Of a stretch of 64,000 nt of DNA, positions 24,625-33,649 are shown in pieces. Every line of letters begins with the position of its first letter. The stretch's first letter is position 1. The notes under the pieces were generated by a model that did no database searches, had not been told where the DNA came from, and saw nothing but the letters and a program-made list of their open reading frames with translations. The position numbers and the translations under genes are program-made. This DNA is from UBA2030 sp049969475 (GTDB lineage: Bacteria; Bacteroidota; Bacteroidia; Bacteroidales; TTA-H9). The stretch is from assembly GCA_049969475.1 (NCBI GenBank), contig JBMFOU010000004.1, positions 1 through 64,000 of the forward strand, written 5' to 3'.

Positions 24625-27393
24625 TTAATGAAAGTTAGGTAAAGCGCTGAATACAGGATGACTTGTATCGAGTTCCCCACATCTTGAGGAAGTAGTAAAA
24701 CCTTTCGCCCTGCAGGTTACGCTGACCCATTCGACGACAGGTTGAGGCCAAAGGTTACAATTTTGTAAGATTTTTTCTGCTGCGACCTGTGTTTTTACCC
24801 TATCCCCTTTTCCCAGGGCCAAATGAAAATCCATTAAAAGACCCTGGAGACTTCCATCAGGAAAAGGGTTGGTGAGCTCTTCCAGTTCGTTTGGATTAGC
24901 AAATTCCAGCAGGCACAGACAAAAGTCGTTAAGTAGGACTAAATAATCGGAGGAGGTAATATTATGACCTGCAGTGCTGAATATCTCACTAATTCGGTCT
25001 GTCTCTCGTTTAAGTCCAGGGGTGGTAATCTGGCTGGTATCGGGACGAACTCTCCTAAGCAAATCGTATAGGAATTTTCCTTTTATAGCCCGGCTAACTG
25101 CAGATAATCGGTATCCGTAGGGAGAAATGCCGCTGTTGATTCCTGGTTTATCCACCAGAGAGAGGGCAGCGCTCATCCGTTTAAGGTCGTTGAAAAAGTA
25201 GGCGTCGCTGGCCATGAATAAAGCCCTGAGCGCCACGGGTTCCATCGCTGGTAATAAATCATCATGTTTTTTGAGATCGCCTTCTTGTTGTTCGGCCCAG
25301 GCATTAAATAATTTTTTTGAGCCTATTTTTCTGATCTTTAGGTCGGTAGGTGAATAAATACCCAGGCGTGTCAAATGGCGGGCCAGTTCGGGCAGGCTGA
25401 AAATATCCTCTTTGGGTAACAAGGTATCTACCTGATCGCCTGCCACAACCAGAAGGTTTCCGTCATCAGCCTGATAAACTGAGTAATCATTGAATACTCT
25501 TCCAAGATTGGCCAGTATAGTAGCAGGAATCTCTTCCTGGGTTTCATAGAGCTGTACCCATTGCACGAATATTCCATGGGAATTGAGCGCCGCTTTCACC
25601 AGTTGGTAAAATTCCCGGGTGAAAAGGACGCTGTTTCCCATAACCCAGGGATTGCTGGGTTCTGAAACAACGATGTCGTAAAGATTTTTATGTTGGATAA
25701 ACCAACCTCGTGCATCGGCAATGTGTATTTTGTTACGGGGATTATTCCATAAGGGCGCAACTTTTTCGCCGAAGTTGAGGGCAGCTTTCACCACCGCCGG
25801 TTCAATTTCAAGAATATCGTTGTTTTGGATCTGGGGGCCATGCGAGAGAATGCTGGCTGTAATCCCCGAGCCAAGACCCACAACGGCCGTTTGGGCGGCA
25901 TCAGGCTTAAACGAAAGAGGCAAGGCTGCCAGCAAAATTTCGACAGGCTCGTCGGTTGAGGGCCATTCGGTCATCGAGAGGCCTGCATCAGGTTTTCCAT
26001 CAATGAGAAGGCTCATCAATCCCCGCTCGTCGAAGGTAATGGCCACCGTGGAATGTTTCCCCTGATAAACCGCTGCAACTTCCGCCGAAGTCCTGGCTAC
26101 CCCGGTTCTGAATACCCCGGAAAACAGTTCCTGGCTCTCGGGTTTAAAAAGTATGGCTAAAACCAGTAGAATAATACTTAAAAACAATGCACGCACCCTG
26201 CGGAAGGCAAAATGGTCGCTCCACCAGGCTGTCATTACCATAAGCAATCCTGTAACCAGTGTTCCCCAGATGGCCCCGGCTAGGGGTATTACCACCAGGT
26301 AAGCAGTAAAAGCCCCTACCAGGGTGCCAAAGGTTTCGGCAGCATAGAGCTTGCCCGCAAGATTTTCAGATACCAATACCCAACGGGTAAAAATAAATCC
26401 ATTGAAAAACGAGGGAAGGGCTATCCAAAGTACGGGCAATATGGCCTGAAATACTGCCCATAATTGGTATCCAGTTTCTGACCGGCTGAGCGAATGCCAG
26501 GCGAAGGATTGAAGGTAGAACAAACTCCGATACAAAAGCAAACTCAGAAATATAGCTGCAGCGTAAATGAACAGCAATAGCGACTGAGCCTGGGAACTGT
26601 TTTTTCTGCTTTTTTTATGGGTGGCCCAAAGGCTTCCTACACCGGCTGAGACAAGAATCCATAGCAAAACACCACCCAGGGTGCGATGTGATGCTCCCAA
26701 AGCCAGGTTGCTCAATCGTAAGGCATTGAGCTGAAAAAGCATACCGGCCATTCCGAGGATAAAGGCAAGAACGATGAGATTCCGGTCAAAAGTTTGGGGC
26801 ACAGCCCTGTTGGGGCTTTCCGTGGGTTTGGTTTTCTTTGCAATCATTATTCCCCCGGCTAAAAGCAAGGTTGTTCCGGAACCCATCAGTACCTGTCCCA
26901 AATGATAATGTCCGTAGAACCCAAAGAGTGTACAACCTATCCCCAGCCCGGCTCCCAGAAGTCCTGAAGCATAAAGCCATCCCGCAGCTGCATGGGCAGG
27001 TGTAGCTCTTACGGCCAAGGGATAAAGGGCTCCACCAGCTAACACACCGGGTAGTACCCAAACCAGTGTGAGTAGGGTGAGCAACAAACCAGGCAAAGAT
27101 GGAAAGTTATGTTGGAGAAAACTTATGCCTAAAGGATAAAGCAACATGATTATGCCGGAGAAAACTAACAACATGCCCATGCTTTGTGCCAGCTTACACC
27201 ACGGTCGTACTGCCGAAATCCAGGCCCCTGCAGCCATGCCTCCGGTGAAAAGTGCTATGCTCAGTACCTGCGCCGTAAAACTGGCTCCTGTCCATTGCCT
27301 AAAAAATGATGGCAAAACTGCTTCAAAAACCATGAGGGCAAAACCCTGTACCGTGAGTATCAAACTGATAAGCAGTACCTGCCTGCCTTTCAT
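24625..27393 (-). CDS. Membrane-fused spermidine synthase-like protein (MFS-like N-terminus)
   Basis: 922 residues. The first ~430 form a 12-14 helix transporter-like membrane region. A spermidine/spermine synthase-type methyltransferase-fold domain follows (about 450-690), with AVVGLGSGITASIL as the nucleotide loop, ILEIEPAVVKAA, IADARGWF and VVSEPSNPWVMGN. About 230 largely helical residues follow with no recognised domain. Fused MFS/spermidine-synthase proteins are widespread in bacteria and their reaction is unproven. The putrescine-binding acidic pair of true SpeE is not obvious, so spermidine synthesis should not be assumed. It starts 9 bases after the C1 peptidase stop. Confidence 0.85.
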   Translation of the reverse strand: MKGRQVLLISLILTVQGFALMVFEAVLPSFFRQWTGASFTAQVLSIALFTGGMAAGAWISAVRPWCKLAQSMGMLLVFSGIIMLLYPLGISFLQHNFPSLPGLLLTLLTLVWVLPGVLAGGALYPLAVRATPAHAAAGWLYASGLLGAGLGIGCTLFGFYGHYHLGQVLMGSGTTLLLAGGIMIAKKTKPTESPNRAVPQTFDRNLIVLAFILGMAGMLFQLNALRLSNLALGASHRTLGGVLLWILVSAGVGSLWATHKKSRKNSSQAQSLLLFIYAAAIFLSLLLYRSLFYLQSFAWHSLSRSETGYQLWAVFQAILPVLWIALPSFFNGFIFTRWVLVSENLAGKLYAAETFGTLVGAFTAYLVVIPLAGAIWGTLVTGLLMVMTAWWSDHFAFRRVRALFLSIILLVLAILFKPESQELFSGVFRTGVARTSAEVAAVYQGKHSTVAITFDERGLMSLLIDGKPDAGLSMTEWPSTDEPVEILLAALPLSFKPDAAQTAVVGLGSGITASILSHGPQIQNNDILEIEPAVVKAALNFGEKVAPLWNNPRNKIHIADARGWFIQHKNLYDIVVSEPSNPWVMGNSVLFTREFYQLVKAALNSHGIFVQWVQLYETQEEIPATILANLGRVFNDYSVYQADDGNLLVVAGDQVDTLLPKEDIFSLPELARHLTRLGIYSPTDLKIRKIGSKKLFNAWAEQQEGDLKKHDDLLPAMEPVALRALFMASDAYFFNDLKRMSAALSLVDKPGINSGISPYGYRLSAVSRAIKGKFLYDLLRRVRPDTSQITTPGLKRETDRISEIFSTAGHNITSSDYLVLLNDFCLCLLEFANPNELEELTNPFPDGSLQGLLMDFHLALGKGDRVKTQVAAEKILQNCNLWPQPVVEWVSVTCRAKGFTTSSRCGELDTSHPVFSALPNFH

Positions 27394-27402
27394 GTTTTTT
27401 TA

Positions 27403-28623
27403 TTATTTGATGATATTGTTGAGAACGGGTCGGGCTGCGTCTTTATGCATCATAAGGTTCATCATTTTCAGGCGGAGGTAGTCTTCACTCATAACTCTGT
27501 AGCCGGGATAAGGGCAATCAAAGGCCCCGGCTCCTGAGTCTTTAAGCAAATACCACCACTTTCCTTTGTCGTTAAAGGCTCCAATCAGATGCATACAGTG
27601 GTCGTCGGTGGTTGAGCCATTGTTTAGACGCATCTCTCTTGCATACGCATTGATGTAGGCCGAGGGAATATCGAAATCGGGAATAAAGGCAGCCCCTGTC
27701 TGGCTTCCATACCCCGGCTCTGAAATATCGCCGCAAACGCATATCGTTTGTCTCTGTGCCAGCGCATTACGCACCAGACCAGTGAAATCATCCAGGGAAA
27801 TATTGTAATATTCATCAAATCTTCTCCAGTTGTCTTCTTCCTCAAGTACAGCCCGCTGGTTCTGGGGTTGCCTAAGGTTGGATATGAAATGATAATAATC
27901 GCCGGGATTGAGCCTAAGGACTTCGGTTGCAAATGATTGGGGCGTGTAGTTTTTCCCCTGCCACACAAAACTCTCCGGGGGCGGGCCCATGTAATGATTC
28001 AAAATGGAGCGTATCACTTTTATTGAAGTCTCTTCATCCCAGGCTCCACTACTTTTCACATAATCCAGGTAGGCTTTCATTTCTTCCACCATTTGCCCGT
28101 GATGATGAAACCTGAAATGTTTGGGTTTTCCTTCATAAGCCGAAGCCGGCGAAGCTCCGTAACGTCTTAGCAATAGCGTAACACTCGAGGCTTCAGAGCC
28201 TTCACCAAAACTAATCTGGCCCCGGGTTCTTACGAATTCTATCGCCCGCTCAAGGTACTCGTGATACACGAAAAACATTTCCGATAACTTAATCTCCGTA
28301 CCATTTAGCCGCTTACATTCCGACTCGAGATACGAAACCGCTGCAAAACACCAACAGGTCCCGGTTTCTCCCTGACTGATAGGGGGTTGATGCCATAACT
28401 GCTGATATTTTGATGGATTTAATGGTAAAGTCAGGTTACTTACTGCTACAGCCATTAGAGGTGTAAGCGCTTCCTCCTTTTCTTTACCAGCATCGGCCTT
28501 TATTTGCTGATAAAAACCTTGTTTTTTTTCCTGATAAATGAGCCGCTCAAGGGGTGTCTGAGCCTGAAGGGTTAGCATGGGTAACCCGACTGTAAGCAAC
28601 ATAAAATAATCACGGAGTTTCAT
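27403..28623 (-). CDS. Secreted C1-family (papain-like/bleomycin hydrolase type) cysteine peptidase
   Basis: 406 residues with an N-terminal signal peptide ending near LQAQ. The active-site block is QGETGTCWCFA (oxyanion Gln and catalytic Cys, about residues 84-94). The catalytic His is in DDHCMHLIGAF near residue 350. The third catalytic position, normally Asn in NSW, reads KDSGAG here, so Asp replaces Asn. The insert between Cys and His fits C1B/aminopeptidase C-like enzymes. It overlaps the upstream tRNA-editing gene by four bases (ATGA). Periplasmic or secreted location is inferred from the signal peptide. Confidence 0.85.
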   Translation of the reverse strand: MKLRDYFMLLTVGLPMLTLQAQTPLERLIYQEKKQGFYQQIKADAGKEKEEALTPLMAVAVSNLTLPLNPSKYQQLWHQPPISQGETGTCWCFAAVSYLESECKRLNGTEIKLSEMFFVYHEYLERAIEFVRTRGQISFGEGSEASSVTLLLRRYGASPASAYEGKPKHFRFHHHGQMVEEMKAYLDYVKSSGAWDEETSIKVIRSILNHYMGPPPESFVWQGKNYTPQSFATEVLRLNPGDYYHFISNLRQPQNQRAVLEEEDNWRRFDEYYNISLDDFTGLVRNALAQRQTICVCGDISEPGYGSQTGAAFIPDFDIPSAYINAYAREMRLNNGSTTDDHCMHLIGAFNDKGKWWYLLKDSGAGAFDCPYPGYRVMSEDYLRLKMMNLMMHKDAARPVLNNIIK

Positions 28624-29135
28624 GGCAAAGAATTTTCTTTGTGCAAGGTAATGAATTCGTAGGAGTTACCTGTATATTGTAAAAACTTCATAAAGTCGGT
28701 AAAGCGGGTGGCCAGTGAGGCTGTGTTAGTGAGCGGGTGAAAACTGATGGTTTCAGCTTGTTGAAGGTATTCGTCAAGAAATAGGTGTACGTGATGCTCT
28801 GTATCGTTTATCAGTCCGTAAGGGGTTACCGAACCGGGTTCCACACCCAGGTATTTCATTAGCCTGTGAGCCGATGCAAAAGTAAGTTTGCCTTGCCGCA
28901 ATCGCAGCTCGAGTTGGCGGATATCAAGTTCTCGGGTGTGCTCTATAATGACGAGATAATGCCGGTTTCCTTTATGATTTCTGAAGAAGATGTTTTTACA
29001 ATGGGCCGTGGGAATATTTTTCCAGTATTCCCTGGCAATTTCGATGGTAGGGGCCGGAGGATGGCGGTAAATGGTATAATCGATGCCCAGGCTGTCGAGC
29101 AGGGCATACAAATCTTTTTCGCCTTTGGGATACAT
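28620..29135 (-). CDS. YbaK/ProX-type aminoacyl-tRNA deacylase (prolyl-tRNA editing)
   Basis: 171 residues of the free-standing INS/YbaK editing-domain family, PrdX/ProX subgroup. Visible: CKNIFFRNHKG with the catalytic lysine, GVEPGSVTPYGLIND, and the terminal FHPLTNTASLATRFTDFMKFL-type block (shown here in shortened form as FHPLTNTASL). These cytosolic enzymes remove mischarged alanine or related residues from tRNA-Pro. First gene of a minus-strand unit, with a TAATTTTG -7 element 12 bases upstream of the ATG. The coupling with a secreted peptidase has no obvious functional meaning. Confidence 0.85.
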   Translation of the reverse strand: MYPKGEKDLYALLDSLGIDYTIYRHPPAPTIEIAREYWKNIPTAHCKNIFFRNHKGNRHYLVIIEHTRELDIRQLELRLRQGKLTFASAHRLMKYLGVEPGSVTPYGLINDTEHHVHLFLDEYLQQAETISFHPLTNTASLATRFTDFMKFLQYTGNSYEFITLHKENSLP

Positions 29136-29146
29136 TTTTTTGGGGT

Positions 29147-29154
29147 CAAAATTA
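29147..29154 (-). promoter_or_regulatory. -7 element (TAATTTTG) for the ProX-peptidase-MFS unit
   Basis: TAnnTTTG match on the minus strand, 12 bases before the start codon at 29135. It implies a very short leader. Confidence 0.45.
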
Positions 29155-29183
29155 GGGAAAAGCCAACACGACGCTGTATAACT

Positions 29184-29215
29184 ATAAAAAAACCCCGACC
29201 GAAAACCGGCCAGGG
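29184..29215 (-). terminator. Rho-independent terminator of the DUF4914 gene
   Basis: Nine-pair stem with G-T wobbles between 29193-29201 and 29207-29215, five-base loop, followed on the minus strand by seven Ts. It lies 26 bases beyond the stop codon. Confidence 0.85.
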
Positions 29216-29240
29216 TCGAGAGGAACGATTGGGTTAGCGT

Positions 29241-31196
29241 TTATTCTTCGTTATGTTCATGTTCCCATGCCTGGTCAAGTTCTTCCATAGTCAGGAAGGA
29301 ATATTTATAGTCCATGGGAATGATGGCATTGTATTCGCCCACAGTGGCATCGTTGAGGCAGGCTTCAATGATAAGCCTTCCCAGATGATTGAGTTCGGGG
29401 GTCAGGTATTTTTTAAGTTCGCGCTTGAAGAAATCGGTAAGCATGGCAGCTCCGGCATCATAACCCTCTATACCCACTTCTGTTTGTTTGTAAACCTTAA
29501 GAAATTTCGAGGTGATTTTGGCCCCTTCGATAGTAAGATAATTTAATTCGTATCCGAGTAGCGGACAGCGGGCTTCCTGGGTCTGGTCGCTGCGGAGCTT
29601 GGCATTGCCCCGGCGGGTCAGATATTCACGCATCAACAATTGGGGTTTGAACCCAACCCTCCAGGCCCCTATGTGCTGATTGGGCACCAGGATGTATCGC
29701 ATGCGCGGAGTGTTGATGATTTGCTCGAGCAAGAGATTGGCATGTGTTACCATGCGGCCGGTGGCAAAAGGCCAGTACGAACCTACACCCTCCGATTCAA
29801 GTGCACCGGTACTCACGATGCTGGGATTGGCATAGCCTCGTGGCGCAACCAGCCTCCATAGCCATGCCAGCGCAGGAGGAAGAACATGAAATAATCCGAT
29901 GATGCCAATGTCGGGTTTCTCGCGGGTGCATGGTGGAGTCCTTACACCAAAACTCCGAATGTCCACCTTCACGGGTTTGCTCAGCACATTGGGTATATAT
30001 TCCCTGGGTAAAATGACCCGCGGATTGGGGCAGGGTTTGCCAGGAGCATCCTCTGTGTGATTCCAGATAAGCACCGTGCATTCAGGCTTAGACTGCAAAT
30101 TGAGAAACAGCAGCGGTCCCTTGGGCTTCAGCGTGGCTTTTTCCAGGAATGGGTCGTCTCCGTATTCTTTCACCGAATCTACCCTGATAAACCAGGCATT
30201 TTCTGCATCAAGCACATTGAGCTTTCCATTGCTAGTTTGAATCGAGGGATGGCATAGTGCCATATCGTCAGTCACAGGGTTGAAATCGCAGAATTGAGAA
30301 ATATTGATTAACCGCCGTTCACCGTTGACGATGTTTTGTCCAATCAATACCTGTCCGTTGGGTTCACGCACGATATGCTGAAGCATCTCACTTTTGCCAC
30401 CTCCGCTGGCTCCCTCATGCATGAAAGTAATAACATTGTCATAAGGACTGATTACCTGCACCGTCGAGCAATGAGCCGTAATCCAGCCTTCCCTTTCTCC
30501 TTTGTCGAGCAAGACGGCATAGAGGCCTTTTTTGGCGCTGGGACCGGGATAAAGGTTGAAGGAATAAAGCTCGTGAACCTTTTCAGTTCGACGGTGCACC
30601 ACGATTTGTTTGCCGTTAAAATGCGTGTGCCTGAAAACAGGTGCAACGTAGATTACAGATTCTACATTAAAGTTGCTATCGAGGGCACTCAGGGGCATTA
30701 TTTTCTGAAGCATAGCCAGGCCCATGGCAAAAAAGGCAGCATTGGCCGGAGCAATGGCCAGTCCTCCGACACCCATACTATTGTTACCAGCAAAATAGAA
30801 GAATAACGCGAGTTCCTGTTTCTTGAGCCAGTCGAAAGTTTCTTCTCTCAGGTTTTCAAAAGAATAGCCAAATTTTTCGTGGAAACGAGGCTTGTCGGTC
30901 GGCAGTTCGTCTGCAATGACCATGGTGTCAGGGTCGCGGCGGCGCATGTAAGGCTCGGGATAGTTTACCGAAATACCATTACTGACCCTGTGAACAAGTG
31001 CTTCGGTAATCCAACCTTTGCCTGTAACTTTATATTTTACTTCGTAACGGTTGCTACCCTCGCCACCTGCCGCTGCAAGGGCCAATTCTTCCACGCTTTC
31101 ATACAATCTCACGGCCGGAGCCTTTGAGATCAACGCTACTACTTCCGGGGGAAGTTCTATACCTTGTTGCTTAATTTTTTGAAGAATAATGTTCAT
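29241..31196 (-). CDS. DUF4914 family protein with PEPCK-like P-loop
   Basis: 651 residues, full length for DUF4914, a family of unknown function. A Walker A-like loop, HEGASGGGKSEM, is at residues 260-271, resembling the kinase loop of phosphoenolpyruvate carboxykinase-type folds. Conserved-looking blocks around it are FAGNNSMGVGGLAI (135-148), PVFRHTHFNGKQIVVHRR (187-203), VISPYDNVITF, and later ILPREYIPNVLS and GSYWPFATGR. There is no signal peptide and no membrane segment, so it is cytosolic. Nucleotide binding is a reasonable inference; the reaction is unknown. It is monocistronic, with a terminator downstream and a candidate promoter about 190 bases upstream. Confidence 0.85.
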   Translation of the reverse strand: MNIILQKIKQQGIELPPEVVALISKAPAVRLYESVEELALAAAGGEGSNRYEVKYKVTGKGWITEALVHRVSNGISVNYPEPYMRRRDPDTMVIADELPTDKPRFHEKFGYSFENLREETFDWLKKQELALFFYFAGNNSMGVGGLAIAPANAAFFAMGLAMLQKIMPLSALDSNFNVESVIYVAPVFRHTHFNGKQIVVHRRTEKVHELYSFNLYPGPSAKKGLYAVLLDKGEREGWITAHCSTVQVISPYDNVITFMHEGASGGGKSEMLQHIVREPNGQVLIGQNIVNGERRLINISQFCDFNPVTDDMALCHPSIQTSNGKLNVLDAENAWFIRVDSVKEYGDDPFLEKATLKPKGPLLFLNLQSKPECTVLIWNHTEDAPGKPCPNPRVILPREYIPNVLSKPVKVDIRSFGVRTPPCTREKPDIGIIGLFHVLPPALAWLWRLVAPRGYANPSIVSTGALESEGVGSYWPFATGRMVTHANLLLEQIINTPRMRYILVPNQHIGAWRVGFKPQLLMREYLTRRGNAKLRSDQTQEARCPLLGYELNYLTIEGAKITSKFLKVYKQTEVGIEGYDAGAAMLTDFFKRELKKYLTPELNHLGRLIIEACLNDATVGEYNAIIPMDYKYSFLTMEELDQAWEHEHNEE

Positions 31197-31385
31197 ATTG
31201 AAGATTTTTAAAAACTCACTTTTAGGAGTAGGAATTTAAAATCAAAGACTCTGGGTTCTGGGGCGGAATTGTCCCCTGCGCTTTTCTCCCCTGAAAAGAA
31301 TCTTCTTCTTTTGAATTGATTTATAGCTATATATGGGTTTTATGCCCGCATAGCTTTAACCCAATTTCCAGTATAAATCCCGGAG

Positions 31386-31393
31386 CAAAAATA
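31386..31393 (-). promoter_or_regulatory. -7 element (TATTTTTG), candidate DUF4914 promoter
   Basis: TAnnTTTG match on the minus strand, 190 bases before the start codon. Confidence 0.35.
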
Positions 31394-31851
31394 ACTAAAC
31401 TTTGTTTTGCGAAATTGCGAAATATCACTTTTGTGAAAAATTTAACAAATAGAAAATTTAAGATAAGTGAGGGTCATTCTTTGCCTGGTCTGATCCTTTT
31501 TTATTGTAGCCTCACTTCCTCTTTAATAATAACTTCCTGTAAATTAGTACGTAAAATCGAGTTCCTATCCTGTACTTACTATTTTCGATGATTTTCAAAT
31601 GGATTCAATTGCCGTTTCCTTTGCTGCCTATTATTCATGCTCAACCATTCTGTATGGCATGTCCGATAATCCGGGGTTATTGGTCTGATGCTTACTAACA
31701 ATACCTTTGAGTAGTTTTATGTAAATGAGAGCTTTCGAATTTTGGTAAATGGGCACCTGAAAAAACTCTCCCTTGCCAGCTTATACATAACATCCTAGGG
31801 TAGAATCTGTTTTCGTGTTGCATTTGCTGGGCTTGTATGGTTTGCCAAACC

Positions 31852-31885
31852 ATTAAAAAAAAAGCTGCCTCGATTTTAAGGCAGC
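31852..31885 (-). terminator. Rho-independent terminator of the T9SS protein gene
   Basis: Perfect stem GCTGCCT/AGGCAGC (31864-31870 with 31879-31885), followed on the minus strand by nine Ts. On the plus strand the stem is followed by CTTTTTG, so it may work in both directions. Confidence 0.9.
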
Positions 31886-31912
31886 CTTTTTGTACAAAGC
31901 CAGGCTGGTATG

Positions 31913-33520
31913 TTATTTTATAATCAGCCGATGGGTTTCGGTGGTAGCCAGGGTTTCAATTTTAACCAGATAAACCCCTGAATTCAGATGATGAATGTTT
32001 ATTGTGTTAATCCCCTGAGGGAAAGTGCTTTCAAGGATCCTGTCACCTGTGAGCGACACGATGCTAACCTTGGCCTGGGAAGCCAGTAGTATCTGAACCG
32101 TATTTGACGCCGGATTAGGATAGATTCGATTCTTTAATTCAGCAACGGGTTTGATTCCAGTTGTCGATTGTCCATAAATTTTGACGTTGTCCACTTCCCA
32201 GGTTGCGCTTTCGGTATCGGTGCTGGTGTATTTAAAGGCAATGGTGAGATCGCCTTGGGCGAAAGCAGAAATATCGATATTTCCGCTGAAGGTCCAGCTC
32301 CATCCACCTGAAGACAGGATGGGTTCGAGGGGTTCCCAGTAGGCAGTGGTGGGATCTCCTCCATTGTAGTTGGTACTTACCAGGGCTACCAAGTCGGGGC
32401 CAGCATAGTTGCGCGCGGTATAAAATTGCAGAATTTCTCCCGTGTACGAGCCCAGGTTCAACTTGGGGCTGATGAGCCAGTCTTCGTTAGGTTTTGATCC
32501 TCCGCTATATCCGCTTATTTTGGCACAGGGAGTATTGTTTACTCCGTGGATGGTATCAATCAGCCAAACCTGATCACCCAGGACACTGAAGGTTGTCCAT
32601 TGACCGAAAGTACGATCATCAAAATCAATGGAATGAATGAGGGTTAGGTTAGGTGTAGTGGCCTGAGCCGAGGGAGGGTTCCCATCGGTCTTGTAATTCA
32701 CCATGCTACCCGTATTGGTGTATGGGAAGATTTTAAAGTAGTAAGTTTTGTTGTTGTCCAGGCCTTCGAAAGTAAAAGTCTGAATGCCCTGAACCACGTT
32801 TTTGGCTCCTTTACCATCTGAGAAATCGAGGTCGTCGGGCTCGAAAGTACCATCCTGGGGGGCAGTAATGTTGTTCTGAGTTGAAGCCTTAATCAGGTAA
32901 GCTTGAGGCACCTGGGCACCTGTGGTGGCATCCTGCCAGGTAAGCGTAACACTAAAAGGTCCTGATTGAGCAGCAAAGTTGGTAGGATAATTGGTGGGCT
33001 CGGGTAAGGCAGAGGATGTATAACCGGTCCATGAAATATTATCAATGCTCACCTGACCGGCATTCGCATCATGTTGAATAAACTTTAATACGAAGTCGCC
33101 CGGGACATTGACAACGATATCTCCCGAGTTTTTCACGAGGTTCTGTTCTCCATTGCTGGTAACGGTGGTAACCAAAACCCCATTGACAAAAACATCGAGG
33201 TTGACGTTGGTGGAGAAGGCCTGCATGTAATCAAAGTTGAGAACGCCAATACCTCCGGAGATAGTTCCCGACTCAACGCTGGAAGTTGGGGTGCGATTCT
33301 TACCCAGGGTTGGGGTAGGAGGAGTGATATGGATATCGCGGCGACACTGCCAATAGCTCCAGGTGGAGCCGTCATTGCCCACAAAAGTGCCATCTACATA
33401 AGAAGTACTGGTACTAACCGGGAAGTTGGTAAAATCTTCCAGGCCCTGAGCTTGGATGATTTCAAGGCTACCAAACAGGAGCGCGAAAATAAACGAAAGG
33501 GTAAAAAACTTAGCTTTCAT
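31913..33520 (-). CDS. T9SS type A sorting domain protein with choice-of-anchor J module
   Basis: 535 residues. Signal peptide about 1-24 (ends IIQAQ). A beta-sandwich of ~140 residues follows (FTNFPVSTSTSYVDGTF to SIDNISWTGY), then an FN3-like module (about 180-290) and a MAM/choice-of-anchor-J module (about 293-450, with SIDFDD, EDWLISPKLNLG and WEVDNVKIYG). The T9SS type A domain starts at RIYPNPAS and ends THRLIIK. It is secreted through T9SS to the cell surface. No catalytic domain is visible, so it is probably adhesive or structural. Next to a second T9SS cargo gene on the same strand. Confidence 0.9.
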   Translation of the reverse strand: MKAKFFTLSFIFALLFGSLEIIQAQGLEDFTNFPVSTSTSYVDGTFVGNDGSTWSYWQCRRDIHITPPTPTLGKNRTPTSSVESGTISGGIGVLNFDYMQAFSTNVNLDVFVNGVLVTTVTSNGEQNLVKNSGDIVVNVPGDFVLKFIQHDANAGQVSIDNISWTGYTSSALPEPTNYPTNFAAQSGPFSVTLTWQDATTGAQVPQAYLIKASTQNNITAPQDGTFEPDDLDFSDGKGAKNVVQGIQTFTFEGLDNNKTYYFKIFPYTNTGSMVNYKTDGNPPSAQATTPNLTLIHSIDFDDRTFGQWTTFSVLGDQVWLIDTIHGVNNTPCAKISGYSGGSKPNEDWLISPKLNLGSYTGEILQFYTARNYAGPDLVALVSTNYNGGDPTTAYWEPLEPILSSGGWSWTFSGNIDISAFAQGDLTIAFKYTSTDTESATWEVDNVKIYGQSTTGIKPVAELKNRIYPNPASNTVQILLASQAKVSIVSLTGDRILESTFPQGINTINIHHLNSGVYLVKIETLATTETHRLIIK

Positions 33521-33589
33521 GTGGAATTTAGTTTAATAGATAATTGAATACGAAATTAATCTAATTTGTTTTTATATGCTCTCAGGTAT

Positions 33590-33622
33590 AAAATCGACCG
33601 GAACAGCGCCTGCCCCGGCCGA
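33590..33622 (-). terminator. Probable terminator after the LTD/PKD T9SS protein gene
   Basis: Eight-pair stem (33594-33601 with 33615-33622, one G-T) with a 13-base loop, followed on the minus strand by TTTTATA. It lies 28 bases beyond the stop codon; the T-run is short. Confidence 0.6.
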
Positions 33623-33649
33623 TGATATAATGATTAAAATAACTGGCTC

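Larger units (their letters stand above)
31197..31912. other. Long intergenic region upstream of the DUF4914 gene
   Basis: 716 bases, A+T-rich. It holds a TATTTTTG -7 element at 31386-31393 (minus), giving the DUF4914 gene a leader of about 180 bases, and a terminator at its far end (31864-31885). An open frame at 31316-31591 (plus) has a non-protein-like composition and was not accepted as a gene. Nothing else was recognised. Confidence 0.5.

Noticed and set aside
31316..31591. 91-codon plus-strand open frame in the long intergenic region
   Set aside because: Low-complexity hydrophobic/Ser/Cys composition, no start signal, A+T-rich spacer.
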